Both the position numbers and the translations under genes were made by a program. This document shows, piece by piece, positions 1 to 8,542 of a DNA stretch of 64,000 nucleotides (position 1 is the stretch's first letter; each line of letters starts with the position of its first letter). The notes beneath the pieces were generated by a model. The model had not been told where the DNA came from, made no database searches, and was given only the letters and a program-made list of their open reading frames with translations. This stretch comes from Hydrogenovibrio sp. JE_KL2 (GTDB lineage: Bacteria > Pseudomonadota > Gammaproteobacteria > Thiomicrospirales > Thiomicrospiraceae). The stretch covers positions 310,001 through 374,000 of the forward strand of contig NZ_WBJR01000003.1 of NCBI RefSeq assembly GCF_009296185.1, read 5' to 3'.

Positions 1-447
1 AAGATCGGTGTGATGTTTGGTAATCCTGAAACCACGACGGGTGGTAACGCATTGAAATTCTATTCTTCAGTACGTTTGGATATCCGTCGAATCGGTGCCA
101 TCAAAAAAGGTGAAGAGATTTTAGGAAACGAGACGCGCGTCAAAGTTGTGAAAAACAAAGTGGCGCCGCCGTTCAAGCAGGTTGAGTTCGATATCCTATA
201 TGGCGAAGGGATTTCTCGTGAAGGTGAGATTATCGACCTTGGTGTCAAAGAGAAATTGATTGAGAAAGCCGGTGCCTGGTATAGCTATCAAGGGCAAAAA
301 ATCGGACAAGGTAAGGATAACGTCCGTCAGTATTTGAAAGAGAATCCTGAGATTAACGAAACCTTACAAGCACAAATTAAAGAAAAACTGATGCCGGCGA
401 AGAAAGATGCGAAAGCCGCTGACGTTGAAGTAGATAGCGAAGCCTAA
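1..447 (+). CDS. recA: RecA recombinase, C-terminal part
   Basis: The gene enters from the left edge in frame, leaving 148 residues of the C-terminal part. RecA is the DNA-dependent ATPase that pairs homologous strands and triggers LexA cleavage. The visible sequence carries the [15 protein letters not shown] stretch that follows loop 2, then KVVKNKV and [11 protein letters not shown], all hallmarks of RecA. It ends with the usual short acidic tail, rich in Asp and Glu. It is followed 23 bases later by recX, the standard gammaproteobacterial arrangement. The N-terminal ATPase part lies outside the window. Identification is secure. Confidence 0.98.
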   Translation, partial: KIGVMFGNPETTTGGNALKFYSSVRLDIRRIGAIKKGEEILGNETRVKVVKNKVAPPFKQVEFDILYGEGISREGEIIDLGVKEKLIEKAGAWYSYQGQKIGQGKDNVRQYLKENPEINETLQAQIKEKLMPAKKDAKAADVEVDSEA

Positions 448-470
448 GTTTTTAGCCGAGTTTCACTATC

Positions 471-956
471 TTGTTTTCGCTTGAAACCGCCTCTGCCGAA
501 GAGATTGATTTAGTCAAGCAAATGGAGGCTAGGGCGGTTTATTTACTGGCCATGCGAGAGCATGGTTCCAAAGAGCTGAAGCGAAAACTCAAGGAAAAAT
601 TTCCCGAGACTGAAAATCGACCCAACCTGGTCGATTTTGTCATTCTGACTTGCCAAAAAAACGGTTGGTTGTCAGATGAGCGTTTTGTTGAGATCAGTGT
701 GCGGCAAGGGATTGAAAAAGGGCATGGCCCTTATAAAATTCGCCAGACATTGCAGCAACGCACCGACGCATCGGATTTGATAGAAATGTATTTGGAAATG
801 GATGATTCCGATTGGGCTGAAATCGCTAAAGCCGCTTTGGAAAAGAAATACGGCGACGCTATCAAGCCAAAAGAAATGAAGGAGCAAGCGCGTAGAATGC
901 GCTTTCTACAAAGTCGTGGGTTTAGCCAATCGCAGATATGGAAAGCAATGCGATAA
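471..956 (+). CDS. recX: Regulatory protein RecX
   Basis: A 161-residue protein placed directly downstream of recA, the position of recX in many bacteria. RecX binds along or at the end of RecA filaments and limits their extension. The repeat-helix pattern of the family is visible in REHGSKELKRKLKEKF near residue 30 and in KNGWLSDERF near residue 65. The start used here is a TTG at 471 with no convincing ribosome binding site; an ATG at 522 would shorten the protein by 17 residues. Family call is firm, the start is not. Confidence 0.9.
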   Translation: MFSLETASAEEIDLVKQMEARAVYLLAMREHGSKELKRKLKEKFPETENRPNLVDFVILTCQKNGWLSDERFVEISVRQGIEKGHGPYKIRQTLQQRTDASDLIEMYLEMDDSDWAEIAKAALEKKYGDAIKPKEMKEQARRMRFLQSRGFSQSQIWKAMR

Positions 957-1016
957 CGAAATCGACGACGAATACAAAATTTGAATTAATGAGTAAAACT
1001 CTAGGAAAGTAACTTT

Positions 1017-3608
1017 ATGACCAGTGCAGAAATCAGAAAAGCGTTTTTAGACTTTTTTGTAAAGCAAGGCCATACCGCTGTGCATTCTAGCCCAGTCGTG
1101 CCGGCAAACGATCCGACCCTGCTGTTTACCAACGCGGGGATGGTTCAGTTTAAAGAAACCTTTTTGGGTCAAGAAACGCGTGATTACACTCGTGCGACCA
1201 GTGTTCAGCGTTGTATTCGTGCTGGCGGAAAACATAACGACTTGGAAAATGTCGGTTATACCGCTCGTCACCATACTTTCTTTGAGATGCTTGGAAACTT
1301 CAGTTTTGGGGACTACTTCAAACGTGAAGCGATTCAGTTCGCTTGGAAGTTTTTGACCGAAGAGTTGAATCTGCCACCAGAAAAGCTTTGGGTAACGGTC
1401 TTTGAAGAAGATAAAGAAGCTGAAGATATTTGGTTGAAAGAAATGAATATCGACGCATCGCGTTTTTCGCGTTGTGGTGCTAAAGACAACTTCTGGTCTA
1501 TGGGCGACACAGGACCTTGTGGACCTTGTAGTGAGATTTTCTACGATCATGGCGAAAGCGTTGCTGGCGGTCCTCCAGGTTCGCCGGATGAAGATGGTGA
1601 TCGTTATATCGAAATCTGGAACTTGGTATTCATGCAGTTCGATCGTTCTGCGGATGGCACCTTGACGCCTTTACCAAAACCTTCTGTCGATACTGGAATG
1701 GGTTTGGAGCGTTTGGCGGCGGTGATGCAAAAAGTGCATAACAACTACGATATCGACCTGTTTAAAGCCATTGTACAAAAAGCCTCAGAACTGACAGGGG
1801 AAAAAGACCTTGCCAACAGTTCTTTGCGCGTTATCGCAGACCATATTCGTTCGTGTTCGTTCATGATCGTTGATGGTGTATTACCGTCAAACGAAGGACG
1901 CGGCTATGTGTTGAGACGTATTATCCGTCGTGCGATCCGTCATGGTTACAAGCTAGGACAAACACAGGCTTTCTTCCATAAACTGGTGCCTGTATTGGTC
2001 GAGCAGATGGGAGATGCCTACCCTGAGCTAGTGAAAGAGCAGGCTAATGTCGAAAGAGCGCTGAAGTTGGAAGAAGAGCGTTTTGCTGAAACGCTGGAAA
2101 ACGGTATGAAGATTTTGGAAGAAGATATTGCTTCTTTGCAGTCTGACGTTATCAGTGGCACAACGGCATTCAAATTATATGACACCTATGGTTTCCCTTT
2201 GGATTTGACGGCAGACGTTGCGCGTGAGCGTGGCTTAACAGTTGATGAAGTCGGTTTCGAGAGAGAGATGGAAGCTCAGCGTGAGCGTGCGCGTTCCGCC
2301 AGTAACTTCTCAGCCCAATCAAAAGGCAAAATCGATTTCAACGGTCAAACAAAGTTCTTGGGCTACCACAAAGATGATGCTGATGGCGTGATTCAAGCAA
2401 TCTTCGTCGGTGAAGCTTCTGTAGAGTCTGCTGTTGAAGGTCAGGATGCAATCGTTATTTTGGATCAAACGCCTTTCTATGGTGAATCGGGTGGTCAGGC
2501 AGGTGATTCTGGAAGCCTGACGGAAGGCATGAACAGCTTCCATGTTAATGACTGTCAAAAACAAGGCGGCGCATTCCTGCATATTGGTCGTGTGACGGCA
2601 GGGCAGTTGAAAGTGGGTCAAACACTTCATGCTCAGGTAGATGTCGCGGCACGCCGTGCTTCTGAGAGAAACCATTCGGCAACGCATTTGTTGCATGCCG
2701 CTCTAAGACAAATTTTGGGAACACATGTTCAGCAAAAAGGGTCTTTGGTTCAGCCTGAAAGATTACGTTTTGACTTTGCACATTTTGAACCGATTTCCGC
2801 CGAGAAATTGCTGGAGATTGAAAAACTGGTTAACCATAACATCATGTTGAACACACCGGTTTGCACGGAAGAGATGAATATCGAAGCCGCTAAATCCAAA
2901 GGGGCGATGGCACTTTTCGGTGAAAAGTATGGTGATGTGGTTCGCGTGGTTGATATGGGAATCTTTTCAATCGAGCTTTGCGGTGGAACACACGTTAACT
3001 CCACGGGTGAAATCGGTCCTTTCCGTATTTTGTCTGAAACGGGGATTGCTTCCGGTGTGCGCCGTATTGAAGCGGTAACTGGCGAAGGTGCTTGGGACGC
3101 GATTTACAAAAATGAACAGACGCTTCTCAGTATCTCTACGGCAGTGAAATCTGATAAACAACAAGTTGAAAACAAGGTTCTTCAATTGGTTGCAGAGCAG
3201 CGCGAACAAGAAAAGTTGATTAAACAACTGCAATCCAAGTTGGCATCTTCTCAAGGAAGTGATTTGGCCAGCTCGGTTGTGAAAGTGGGTGATGTTAGTG
3301 TTTTAGCCGCTAAGTTGGAAGGCGCAGACGTCAATACCCTTCGTGAAACATTGGATTCGCTAAGAGATAAGCTGGAACCAGCAATTATTGTATTGTCGGC
3401 GGTCATGGACGACAAGGTGACTTTGGTTGCAGGTGTCAGCAAATCAATTACACAAACATATAAGGCTGGAGAGCTCGTCAATCACGTCGCCTCGCAAGTT
3501 GGTGGAAAAGGCGGCGGTCGTCCTGATATGGCTCAGGCTGGTGGGAATGATCCAAGCAAGCTTGACGAAGCATTGGCTTCTGTTCAGGCTTGGGTGGAAA
3601 GTAAATAG
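1017..3608 (+). CDS. alaS: Alanine--tRNA ligase
   Basis: A full-length class II alanyl-tRNA synthetase of 863 residues, close to the usual 870-880. It charges tRNA-Ala in the cytoplasm and hydrolyses mischarged Ser/Gly-tRNA. The N-terminal catalytic domain contains [10 protein letters not shown] near residue 38 and [15 protein letters not shown] near residue 72. The editing domain has the zinc motif HSATHLLH near residue 552 and CGGTHV near residue 655. The C-terminal DHHA1-type domain ends in the Gly-rich [15 protein letters not shown]. The start is an ATG. It is followed after 15 bases by lysC, as in pseudomonads, so the two are probably co-transcribed. Confidence 0.99.
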   Translation: MTSAEIRKAFLDFFVKQGHTAVHSSPVVPANDPTLLFTNAGMVQFKETFLGQETRDYTRATSVQRCIRAGGKHNDLENVGYTARHHTFFEMLGNFSFGDYFKREAIQFAWKFLTEELNLPPEKLWVTVFEEDKEAEDIWLKEMNIDASRFSRCGAKDNFWSMGDTGPCGPCSEIFYDHGESVAGGPPGSPDEDGDRYIEIWNLVFMQFDRSADGTLTPLPKPSVDTGMGLERLAAVMQKVHNNYDIDLFKAIVQKASELTGEKDLANSSLRVIADHIRSCSFMIVDGVLPSNEGRGYVLRRIIRRAIRHGYKLGQTQAFFHKLVPVLVEQMGDAYPELVKEQANVERALKLEEERFAETLENGMKILEEDIASLQSDVISGTTAFKLYDTYGFPLDLTADVARERGLTVDEVGFEREMEAQRERARSASNFSAQSKGKIDFNGQTKFLGYHKDDADGVIQAIFVGEASVESAVEGQDAIVILDQTPFYGESGGQAGDSGSLTEGMNSFHVNDCQKQGGAFLHIGRVTAGQLKVGQTLHAQVDVAARRASERNHSATHLLHAALRQILGTHVQQKGSLVQPERLRFDFAHFEPISAEKLLEIEKLVNHNIMLNTPVCTEEMNIEAAKSKGAMALFGEKYGDVVRVVDMGIFSIELCGGTHVNSTGEIGPFRILSETGIASGVRRIEAVTGEGAWDAIYKNEQTLLSISTAVKSDKQQVENKVLQLVAEQREQEKLIKQLQSKLASSQGSDLASSVVKVGDVSVLAAKLEGADVNTLRETLDSLRDKLEPAIIVLSAVMDDKVTLVAGVSKSITQTYKAGELVNHVASQVGGKGGGRPDMAQAGGNDPSKLDEALASVQAWVESK

Positions 3609-3623
3609 GAAGCATAAAAACAG

Positions 3624-4850
3624 ATGGCATTGATTGTCCAAAAATACGGCGGTACATCGGTTGGTAGCGTCGAAAGAATACAAAATGTAGCGAACAAGGT
3701 CGCAAAATTCGTTGATGAAGGGCATCAGGTAGTGGTCGCGGTTTCTGCCATGAGTGGTGAAACTAACCGATTGATGGCTTTGGCAAAGGAAATGCAGGAC
3801 GAACCTTCCAGAAGAGAGCTTGACGTTCTGTTGACGACCGGTGAGCAGGTTACAATTGCATTGTTGAGCATGGCGCTTCAGCAAAAGGGATATGATGCGA
3901 TTTCCTATACGGGATGGCAGGTTCCAATCCATACCAATAACGTCCACTTCAAAGCACGTATTGAAGATATTGATGCCGATAAGATGATGGCACAGTTGAA
4001 TCAAGGCAAGGTTGTCGTTGTTGCAGGCTTCCAAGGAGTCACACCTGATGGTGATATCACGACTCTGGGACGTGGCGGTTCGGATACGACGGCTGTAGCT
4101 TTGGCAGCAGCTTTGAAAGCGGATGAGTGTCAGATTTATACGGATGTTGATGGTGTTTACACAACAGATCCAAGAGTGGTGCCAGAAGCGAAGCGCCTAG
4201 ACGTCATTACCTATGATGAGATGTTGGAATTGGCCAGCCTTGGCGCTAAAGTTTTGCAAATTCGCTCAGTAGAGTTTGCCAGCAAATATAAAGTACCTTT
4301 GAGAGTATTGTCATCGTTGCAAGACGGCGGCGGTACATTGTTGATTTCAGAAGAAGATTTTGAGGGATTGGAAATGGAAAAACCATTGATTTCCGGTATT
4401 GCGTTCAGTCGTGATGAAGCTAAGTTAATGATTTTGGGCGTACCGGATAAGCCTGGTGTGGCTTACCAAATTCTAGGGCCTATTTCTGATGCGAATATTG
4501 AAATTGATATGATCATCCAAAACCAAGGTGTTGATGGCACGACAGACTTTACCTTTACGGTTGCCAGAAACGACTTGAACATGGCAAAGGACATTATCAA
4601 GAAGATTGCCGGTGAGCTTGGTGCGCGTGAAACGCTTTGCGATGACACCATCGTTAAAATCTCTATGGTAGGTGTTGGTATGAAATCTCATTCAGGGATT
4701 GCGAGCACGATGTTTAAGACATTGGCGGACAATAACATCAACATTCAGATGATTGGTACCACAGAAATCAAAATTTCTGTGGTGATTGATGAGCAGCATC
4801 TGGAAACGGCTGTTAAGGCATTACACCAAGCATTTGAGTTAGATAAATAA
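3624..4850 (+). CDS. lysC: Aspartate kinase
   Basis: A 408-residue aspartokinase that phosphorylates aspartate, the first step to lysine, methionine, threonine and diaminopimelate. The kinase signature KYGGTSVGS is at residues 7-15 and the substrate loop GRGGSDTTAVALAAAL is near residue 150. Two ACT domains occupy the last 150 residues (for example SGIASTMFKTLADNNINI), so the enzyme is expected to be feedback-controlled by lysine and/or threonine. It lies between alaS and csrA and is closed by a strong terminator, so csrA needs its own promoter. Confidence 0.98.
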   Translation: MALIVQKYGGTSVGSVERIQNVANKVAKFVDEGHQVVVAVSAMSGETNRLMALAKEMQDEPSRRELDVLLTTGEQVTIALLSMALQQKGYDAISYTGWQVPIHTNNVHFKARIEDIDADKMMAQLNQGKVVVVAGFQGVTPDGDITTLGRGGSDTTAVALAAALKADECQIYTDVDGVYTTDPRVVPEAKRLDVITYDEMLELASLGAKVLQIRSVEFASKYKVPLRVLSSLQDGGGTLLISEEDFEGLEMEKPLISGIAFSRDEAKLMILGVPDKPGVAYQILGPISDANIEIDMIIQNQGVDGTTDFTFTVARNDLNMAKDIIKKIAGELGARETLCDDTIVKISMVGVGMKSHSGIASTMFKTLADNNINIQMIGTTEIKISVVIDEQHLETAVKALHQAFELDK

Positions 4851-4871
4851 AGTTTTTCGACTTTATGAATG

Positions 4872-4900
4872 AAAAAGGCTCATTTGTGAGCCTTTTTTTA
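4872..4900 (+). terminator. Intrinsic terminator after lysC
   Basis: AAAGGCTCA and TGAGCCTTT form a stem around a short ATTTG-type loop, followed by seven T. It lies 20 bases after the lysC stop codon and should end the alaS-lysC transcript. Confidence 0.9.
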
Positions 4901-4933
4901 TGGACATTTTTCAACATAAGGTTGAAGATAAAA

Positions 4934-4962
4934 TAGATTTGGGGTTTGATAAAATATATAAT
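4934..4962 (+). promoter_or_regulatory. Probable csrA promoter
   Basis: A perfect TATAAT -10 box lies at 4957-4962, 33 bases before the csrA start, with only a weak TAGATT at -35 spacing (4934-4939). Its place between the lysC terminator and csrA supports an independent promoter; strength and exact use are inferred. Confidence 0.5.
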
Positions 4963-4995
4963 AAGTAGTTAATCTTATAAAAAAGGATTCCATTA

Positions 4996-5196
4996 ATGTT
5001 AGTACTGACTCGAAGAGTGGGCGAAACCCTTATCATTGGTGATAATGTGAAACTAACAATTGTTGGCGTAAAAAGCGGGCAAGTGAGAGTTGGAATTGAC
5101 GCACCTAAAGAGATTCAGATTCAACGTGAAGAGCTTCTTTTAAAGCAAGACAAAAATTCAGAAGATGCTTCTTCGAGCTCAGATGAAAATAGTTGA
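4996..5196 (+). CDS. csrA: Carbon storage regulator CsrA
   Basis: A 66-residue RNA-binding post-transcriptional regulator that binds GGA motifs in mRNA leaders and controls carbon flow, motility and biofilm switching. The N-terminal strand [10 protein letters not shown], with Arg-6 and Arg-7, and the [14 protein letters not shown] segment match the family closely. The C-terminal tail is Ser/Glu/Asp-rich and slightly longer than in E. coli. The position after alaS-lysC and before tRNA-Ser is typical of gammaproteobacteria. Confidence 0.98.
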   Translation: MLVLTRRVGETLIIGDNVKLTIVGVKSGQVRVGIDAPKEIQIQREELLLKQDKNSEDASSSSDENS

Positions 5197-5238
5197 AAAA
5201 ATAAAAGATCTATTTCTCAAGAAACTTCACGATTGCGG

Positions 5239-5267
5239 TTTACAAAATTTCTAAGAAACGTTAATAT
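5239..5267 (+). promoter_or_regulatory. Promoter of the tRNA-Ser gene
   Basis: TTTACA (5239-5244) and TAATAT (5262-5267) are separated by 17 bases and followed by a GC-rich ACGCGCC discriminator, as expected for a stable-RNA promoter under stringent control. The predicted start lies about 42 bases before the tRNA. Confidence 0.7.
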
Positions 5268-5272
5268 ACGCG

Positions 5273-5297
5273 CCATCGACAATGTCTATGTCGATGG
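5273..5297 (+). other. Leader hairpin of the tRNA-Ser precursor
   Basis: CCATCGAC and GTCGATGG form an 8-bp perfect stem around a 9-base loop at the predicted 5' end of the tRNA-Ser transcript. It could protect or help process the precursor; this function is inferred. Confidence 0.5.
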
Positions 5298-5315
5298 TAA
5301 ATCTACATTCTATAC

Positions 5316-5407
5316 GGTGAAATGGCCGAGAGGCTGAAGGCGCTCCCCTGCTAAGGGAGTATAGGGTTTATCCCCTATCGAGGGTTCGAATCCCTCTTTC
5401 ACCGCCA
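5316..5407 (+). tRNA. tRNA-Ser (anticodon GCT)
   Basis: A complete class II tRNA of 92 bases. The acceptor stem is GGTGAAA paired with TTTCACC, followed by discriminator G and an encoded CCA (5405-5407). The anticodon stem CTCCC/GGGAG encloses loop CTGCTAA with anticodon GCT at 5350-5352, reading AGC and AGU serine codons. The long variable arm (TAGGG/CCCTA) and the GGTTCGAATCC T arm are intact. tRNA-Ser next to csrA is a conserved gammaproteobacterial arrangement. The DNA immediately downstream is accessory. Confidence 0.98.
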
Positions 5408-5552
5408 TTTTCTAAATTGCTATAAAAACTTTTAAAAATCAATATCTTAATTTAGCATTGTTTTTTAGCTTTCCCCCACATTTATTTTACTCACGATGTT
5501 TTTTCTATTTGTTACTATGGTTTTTTTAATTGAAACGGCTTGAGTAAAACAA

Positions 5553-6128
5553 ATGGCTAGGAATATTCACTGGGATTACTACATTTCTTTAGAACAAGAT
5601 TTAGAAAACTTATCTAGATATATAGAGTTTGAAAAGTCTAACTTTTCTACACACTCTTTAGAGCTAACTAGATTGTTACTAACTATTGGTTCAGAAGTTG
5701 ATGTTGTTGCCAAGGAATTATGTTGTTTGTTTTCTTCGAAAACTCAATGCGGGAGTAGGATTAATCAGTATAAAAAAATATTAAAGGACAATATCCCAGA
5801 TATATCATCAATATCTGTATATTCTGACAGGTATATGCTTAGATTTACTCCATGGTTGAACTGGCAGAATATCGAGGCTGAAAACCCTAGTTGGTGGAAA
5901 GCGTATAATGATGTAAAACACTATCGAGGTGAGCATTTTAAGGATGCAAATTTGCAGAATGTTTTAGAAGCTATGTCTGCATTGCTAATAATGAATATAT
6001 ACCTTAATCATTATGTTACTGTAAGAAATGATCCTGATTTTCCTCATAATTTAATCACCTCTACTGATTGGTTGAAACCAAGAAGCTCTCTGCTTAAGTT
6101 TGATGAATTATTCTTATATCTAGGTTAG
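5553..6128 (+). CDS. Orphan protein, possibly HEPN-like
   Basis: A 191-residue protein I do not recognise with confidence. It is predicted to be soluble and largely helical. The C-terminal half contains WWKAYNDVKHYRGEHFKDA followed by NVLEAMSALLIMNIYLNHY, a pattern seen in HEPN-type or phage- and defence-associated helical proteins, with a possible R-x2-H motif in RGEH. It is more AT-rich than its flanks and stands alone directly after tRNA-Ser, suggesting acquisition. The ribosome binding site is weak. A nuclease role is only a guess. Confidence 0.6.
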   Translation: MARNIHWDYYISLEQDLENLSRYIEFEKSNFSTHSLELTRLLLTIGSEVDVVAKELCCLFSSKTQCGSRINQYKKILKDNIPDISSISVYSDRYMLRFTPWLNWQNIEAENPSWWKAYNDVKHYRGEHFKDANLQNVLEAMSALLIMNIYLNHYVTVRNDPDFPHNLITSTDWLKPRSSLLKFDELFLYLG

Positions 6129-6183
6129 CTCCTATCTTAAAAAGACCAGAAAAAAATAAAATCCTTTTTAAGAGTTGTACTAA

Positions 6184-6927
6184 CTAATGCAATTGGGTGA
6201 GTGGGTCAGTCCCGTGCTCTAAAGTCGTATATAGAATCACACTAGCTACGGAACTAATGATTGCACTTTCTTTGTGAGAAGCATCATGGCCTTTTCTGTC
6301 ATCAATTACAAAGAAGCTTTCAGGGCTTTCAGTAGCCTTAGATAGATCGGCAATCTTTCTCAATGCAGCTCCTGTAGCATTTCTATGGGGGTTCAGAACG
6401 TCGATATAGGTGTTTCCAGCTTTAATATCGAAAGAATACTTTGAACCAGATCCACCTTCGATTGGTTTTGGGTTTGTTTCGATTGAAAGACGAGGGTTTC
6501 TACGCTTGAGGATTGTAATTACATCATCAATAGCTGCGCCATCTTCATCGTCAATAAGTAGACTTTCTCTTTCCCATATTAGCAAACTAGGTATGAACTC
6601 TAGAAACCTACCGAAAGACAGTTCTAGTTTTTGAGTTGCTGTAAGCGTTTCAAAAGCTCCTTTTTCACTTAGAGCTATGCCAAATTCCTTGGCACTTTTA
6701 GTTAAATAACTAACTCTTCTTTGGTCACTTACGTTGAGTCCTGTACTTTCTAGGTGGAATAGAAACTCGCCTTTGTCTGATATTAGATAGGATTTTCCGA
6801 CTTTTTCAAGATATAGGTATACGGGTTCGCCATCATCAAAGATTAGTGGTGTTTCGATTTCTATAGAACCACTTTTTAGTTGGAAACAACCAAAACCTAG
6901 TTGTTTGAATACCTCTAGGCACTCCAT
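6184..6927 (-). CDS. DUF1828/DUF1829-like protein
   Basis: A 247-residue soluble protein. The N-terminal half fits a DUF1828-type domain: a compact fold with SIEIETPLIFDDGEPVYLYL, then YLISDKGEFLFHL ('lsD.G.t...L'). The C-terminal half (from about residue 130) resembles DUF1829. Both domains are known from phage and accessory loci, with no settled function. An ATG at 6933 also exists but abuts the GGAGG sequence, while the ATG at 6927 is 6 bases from it, so 6927 is preferred. It overlaps the upstream gene by 13 bases, implying translational coupling. Family call is from memory. Confidence 0.7.
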   Translation of the reverse strand: MECLEVFKQLGFGCFQLKSGSIEIETPLIFDDGEPVYLYLEKVGKSYLISDKGEFLFHLESTGLNVSDQRRVSYLTKSAKEFGIALSEKGAFETLTATQKLELSFGRFLEFIPSLLIWERESLLIDDEDGAAIDDVITILKRRNPRLSIETNPKPIEGGSGSKYSFDIKAGNTYIDVLNPHRNATGAALRKIADLSKATESPESFFVIDDRKGHDASHKESAIISSVASVILYTTLEHGTDPLTQLH

Positions 6928-7403
6928 GGCCATCCTCCGATTTGCTGGGACGGTGTATTGTCTTTAATGGTGAAGTTATACTTTTTAGCCATAAAATTTA
7001 GCCAATTAATTCTATTATCTCTATCAAAGCATTCAAGTTCGAGTGCTACATCGCTAACAGTATCCAATTCATGAAGGTGTGTTCCATGAAAGACGTTACC
7101 GTCAGAGTGTTTGTGCGTTCGTTTTCTGCTGGGGGCAACGTCTAACCTTGCTACAGGTTCTTTTTTGCCTTGATAGCTTTTGAATATTGAGTAGTTTTCT
7201 TTACAATTTTCTTCGCTAGGTGGATTTGCTAGCACCCTAAAGAACCAACCAGGAATGGTGACTCCATTAGCGTCGTAGAAGTCTGAAGCCCAGTCTGCGT
7301 ACTCCCTGTGAGAATGTGGCTTGAGACCTTCTGCGGGAATAACGATATATTTTTCCTTTTCGATGAATGCTCGAAGCTCACTTTCAGTGGTACGGAATGG
7401 CAT
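6915..7403 (-). CDS. DUF6978-like accessory protein
   Basis: A 162-residue protein, first gene of the two-gene reverse-strand module. It contains VARLDVAPSRKRTHKHSDG and GTHLHELD, a His-rich centre that could bind metal or nucleic acid, and ends in a Gly-Trp-rich tail. It resembles the DUF6978 family that I recall occurring next to DUF1828 proteins. No membrane segment or signal peptide is visible. Start is an ATG with an AGAGAG ribosome binding site. A toxin-antitoxin or defence role is plausible from the overlapping pair and location but unproven. Confidence 0.65.
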   Translation of the reverse strand: MPFRTTESELRAFIEKEKYIVIPAEGLKPHSHREYADWASDFYDANGVTIPGWFFRVLANPPSEENCKENYSIFKSYQGKKEPVARLDVAPSRKRTHKHSDGNVFHGTHLHELDTVSDVALELECFDRDNRINWLNFMAKKYNFTIKDNTPSQQIGGWPWSA

Positions 7404-7541
7404 TACTCTCTACACTTTTTTCTTAATGTACTAGCATTATGGCAATTAAATACTAAAAGACAACTATAAGGTATTTGTTTTTGCTTATATAGGAATGAAT
7501 CTGTATCACGATACACCCCTAGGGATGATACATAAGACTAT

Positions 7542-7628
7542 CTAAAAGTCAGGGTTTACATCCCCCCAAGAATCAAGCGGAACGCCCAGATATTCGCCTA
7601 GTCTTTCAACCAATTGTGGCGAGTAAAT
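7542..7628 (-). pseudogene. C-terminal remnant of an unidentified protein
   Basis: The reverse strand reads 28 codons ending in TAG that look like real protein, including SPQLVERLGEYLGVPLDSW. A TAG stop lies immediately upstream (7629-7631) and no start codon is present. It looks like the end of a gene eroded by insertion or deletion in the accessory pocket. The parent family is not recognised. Confidence 0.4.
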
Positions 7629-7740
7629 CTAGCTAGCCTTTAATTTTAGCCGAGTGTGGCTATAAGAGCAGTTCTCAAAAGTATTGTTGGATTAGACAGA
7701 AGTGATTGTTGTTTGGCGATATGGGTTATTGTTGAAACAA

Positions 7741-7774
7741 AGCCGATGAAGTGAGTGCCTTCATCGGCTTTTTT
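7741..7774. terminator. Bidirectional terminator after the DUF481 gene
   Basis: AGCCGATGAAG and CTTCATCGGCT form an 11-bp perfect stem with loop TGAGTGC. It is flanked by a T run on the forward strand and a weaker TTTGTTT on the reverse. It lies just after the stop codon of the reverse-strand gene at 7778. Confidence 0.85.
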
Positions 7775-7777
7775 GTT

Positions 7778-8509
7778 TTAGAAGTCGTAGATCATGGTGA
7801 TCATTGATTCAGTATCTTCTTTAACTTTTCCAGCCGCCGGTGCTGAATTGTAACGATACTTGTACGACACCTTCATATTAAGGTTGTCAGCAAGTTTAAC
7901 TTTAAGCCCGGTGTTGGATTCAAAGTTGGCTTGTTTTTCACCATAGTACTCGGTAAGTCCTTGGAAGAATCGAACATTGGGATTGAAACTGTAGCCAAAT
8001 TTTCCGCTAAATTTACCGATTGCTTGTTCGAAATCTTTAACACCACTCTTAACCGTATAATTCTGGCTTTGATAACCTAGACCCACTTCAGCGCTTAATT
8101 TGGCGGTATCATTGTCGAGGAACTGATAACCCAAACCGGCGATATAGTAGCTATTCAAGTCAATGTCGGAAAAATGGTCGCTTTCCCAGCGCGTCTGACC
8201 AAAGCCATAAGCCTTTTGGTAGTCGGAGAAGAATAGGTTGCCTTGCAGGTCGCCAACATAACGTTCTTTTGTGCGAACACCGTTTTCGGATTTATTGTTG
8301 GCTTCAACCAAACCTTTGAGTTGATACATTTTTTGGAGATACTTCAAACGAAGTGATGAGTAGATTGAGCTTGAAGGGGTGTTACCTGTACTATCAGATA
8401 AGCCCACCTCTCCCGAACCACTGGTTCCATACTTTTTTGTGTCTGCGATTGCCGCAGTTGAAGCCATCATTAGGCTGATTAGAAGTGTGCGTTTTGCCGT
8501 AAATTTCAC
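7778..8509 (-). CDS. DUF481 (YdiY-like) outer-membrane protein
   Basis: A 243-residue protein with a clear signal peptide ending near ATAAIADTKK. The rest shows alternating polar/aromatic beta-strands and ends in phenylalanine (MIYDF), as expected for a small beta-barrel outer-membrane protein. The pattern GLGYQFLDNDTAKLSAEVGLGY fits the DUF481/YdiY family, whose function is not settled. The start is a GTG with an excellent AAGGAG ribosome binding site. It follows the mscS-like gene by 33 bases on the same strand, so the two may be co-transcribed. Confidence 0.85.
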   Translation of the reverse strand: MKFTAKRTLLISLMMASTAAIADTKKYGTSGSGEVGLSDSTGNTPSSSIYSSLRLKYLQKMYQLKGLVEANNKSENGVRTKERYVGDLQGNLFFSDYQKAYGFGQTRWESDHFSDIDLNSYYIAGLGYQFLDNDTAKLSAEVGLGYQSQNYTVKSGVKDFEQAIGKFSGKFGYSFNPNVRFFQGLTEYYGEKQANFESNTGLKVKLADNLNMKVSYKYRYNSAPAAGKVKEDTESMITMIYDF

Positions 8510-8542
8510 TTTTACTCCTTAATTTGGATTTAGAGTTTTATT

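Larger units (their letters stand above)
7404..7777. other. Intergenic region with a gene remnant
   Basis: This 374-base stretch has no intact gene. It holds the promoter side of the reverse-strand two-gene module, a 28-codon protein remnant (7542-7628, reverse) and the bidirectional terminator at 7741-7774. No tRNA-Ser 3' end duplication or integrase remnant was found by eye. Confidence 0.6.

Noticed and set aside
1047-1550. Long reverse-strand frame inside alaS
   Set aside because: A shadow of the alaS coding sequence with no homology; the same applies to the other long antisense frames within ppc, yhdP and ilvA.
5408-7777. Integrative element at tRNA-Ser
   Set aside because: No integrase gene and no duplicate of the tRNA 3' end was found, so an integrated element with defined ends cannot be claimed.
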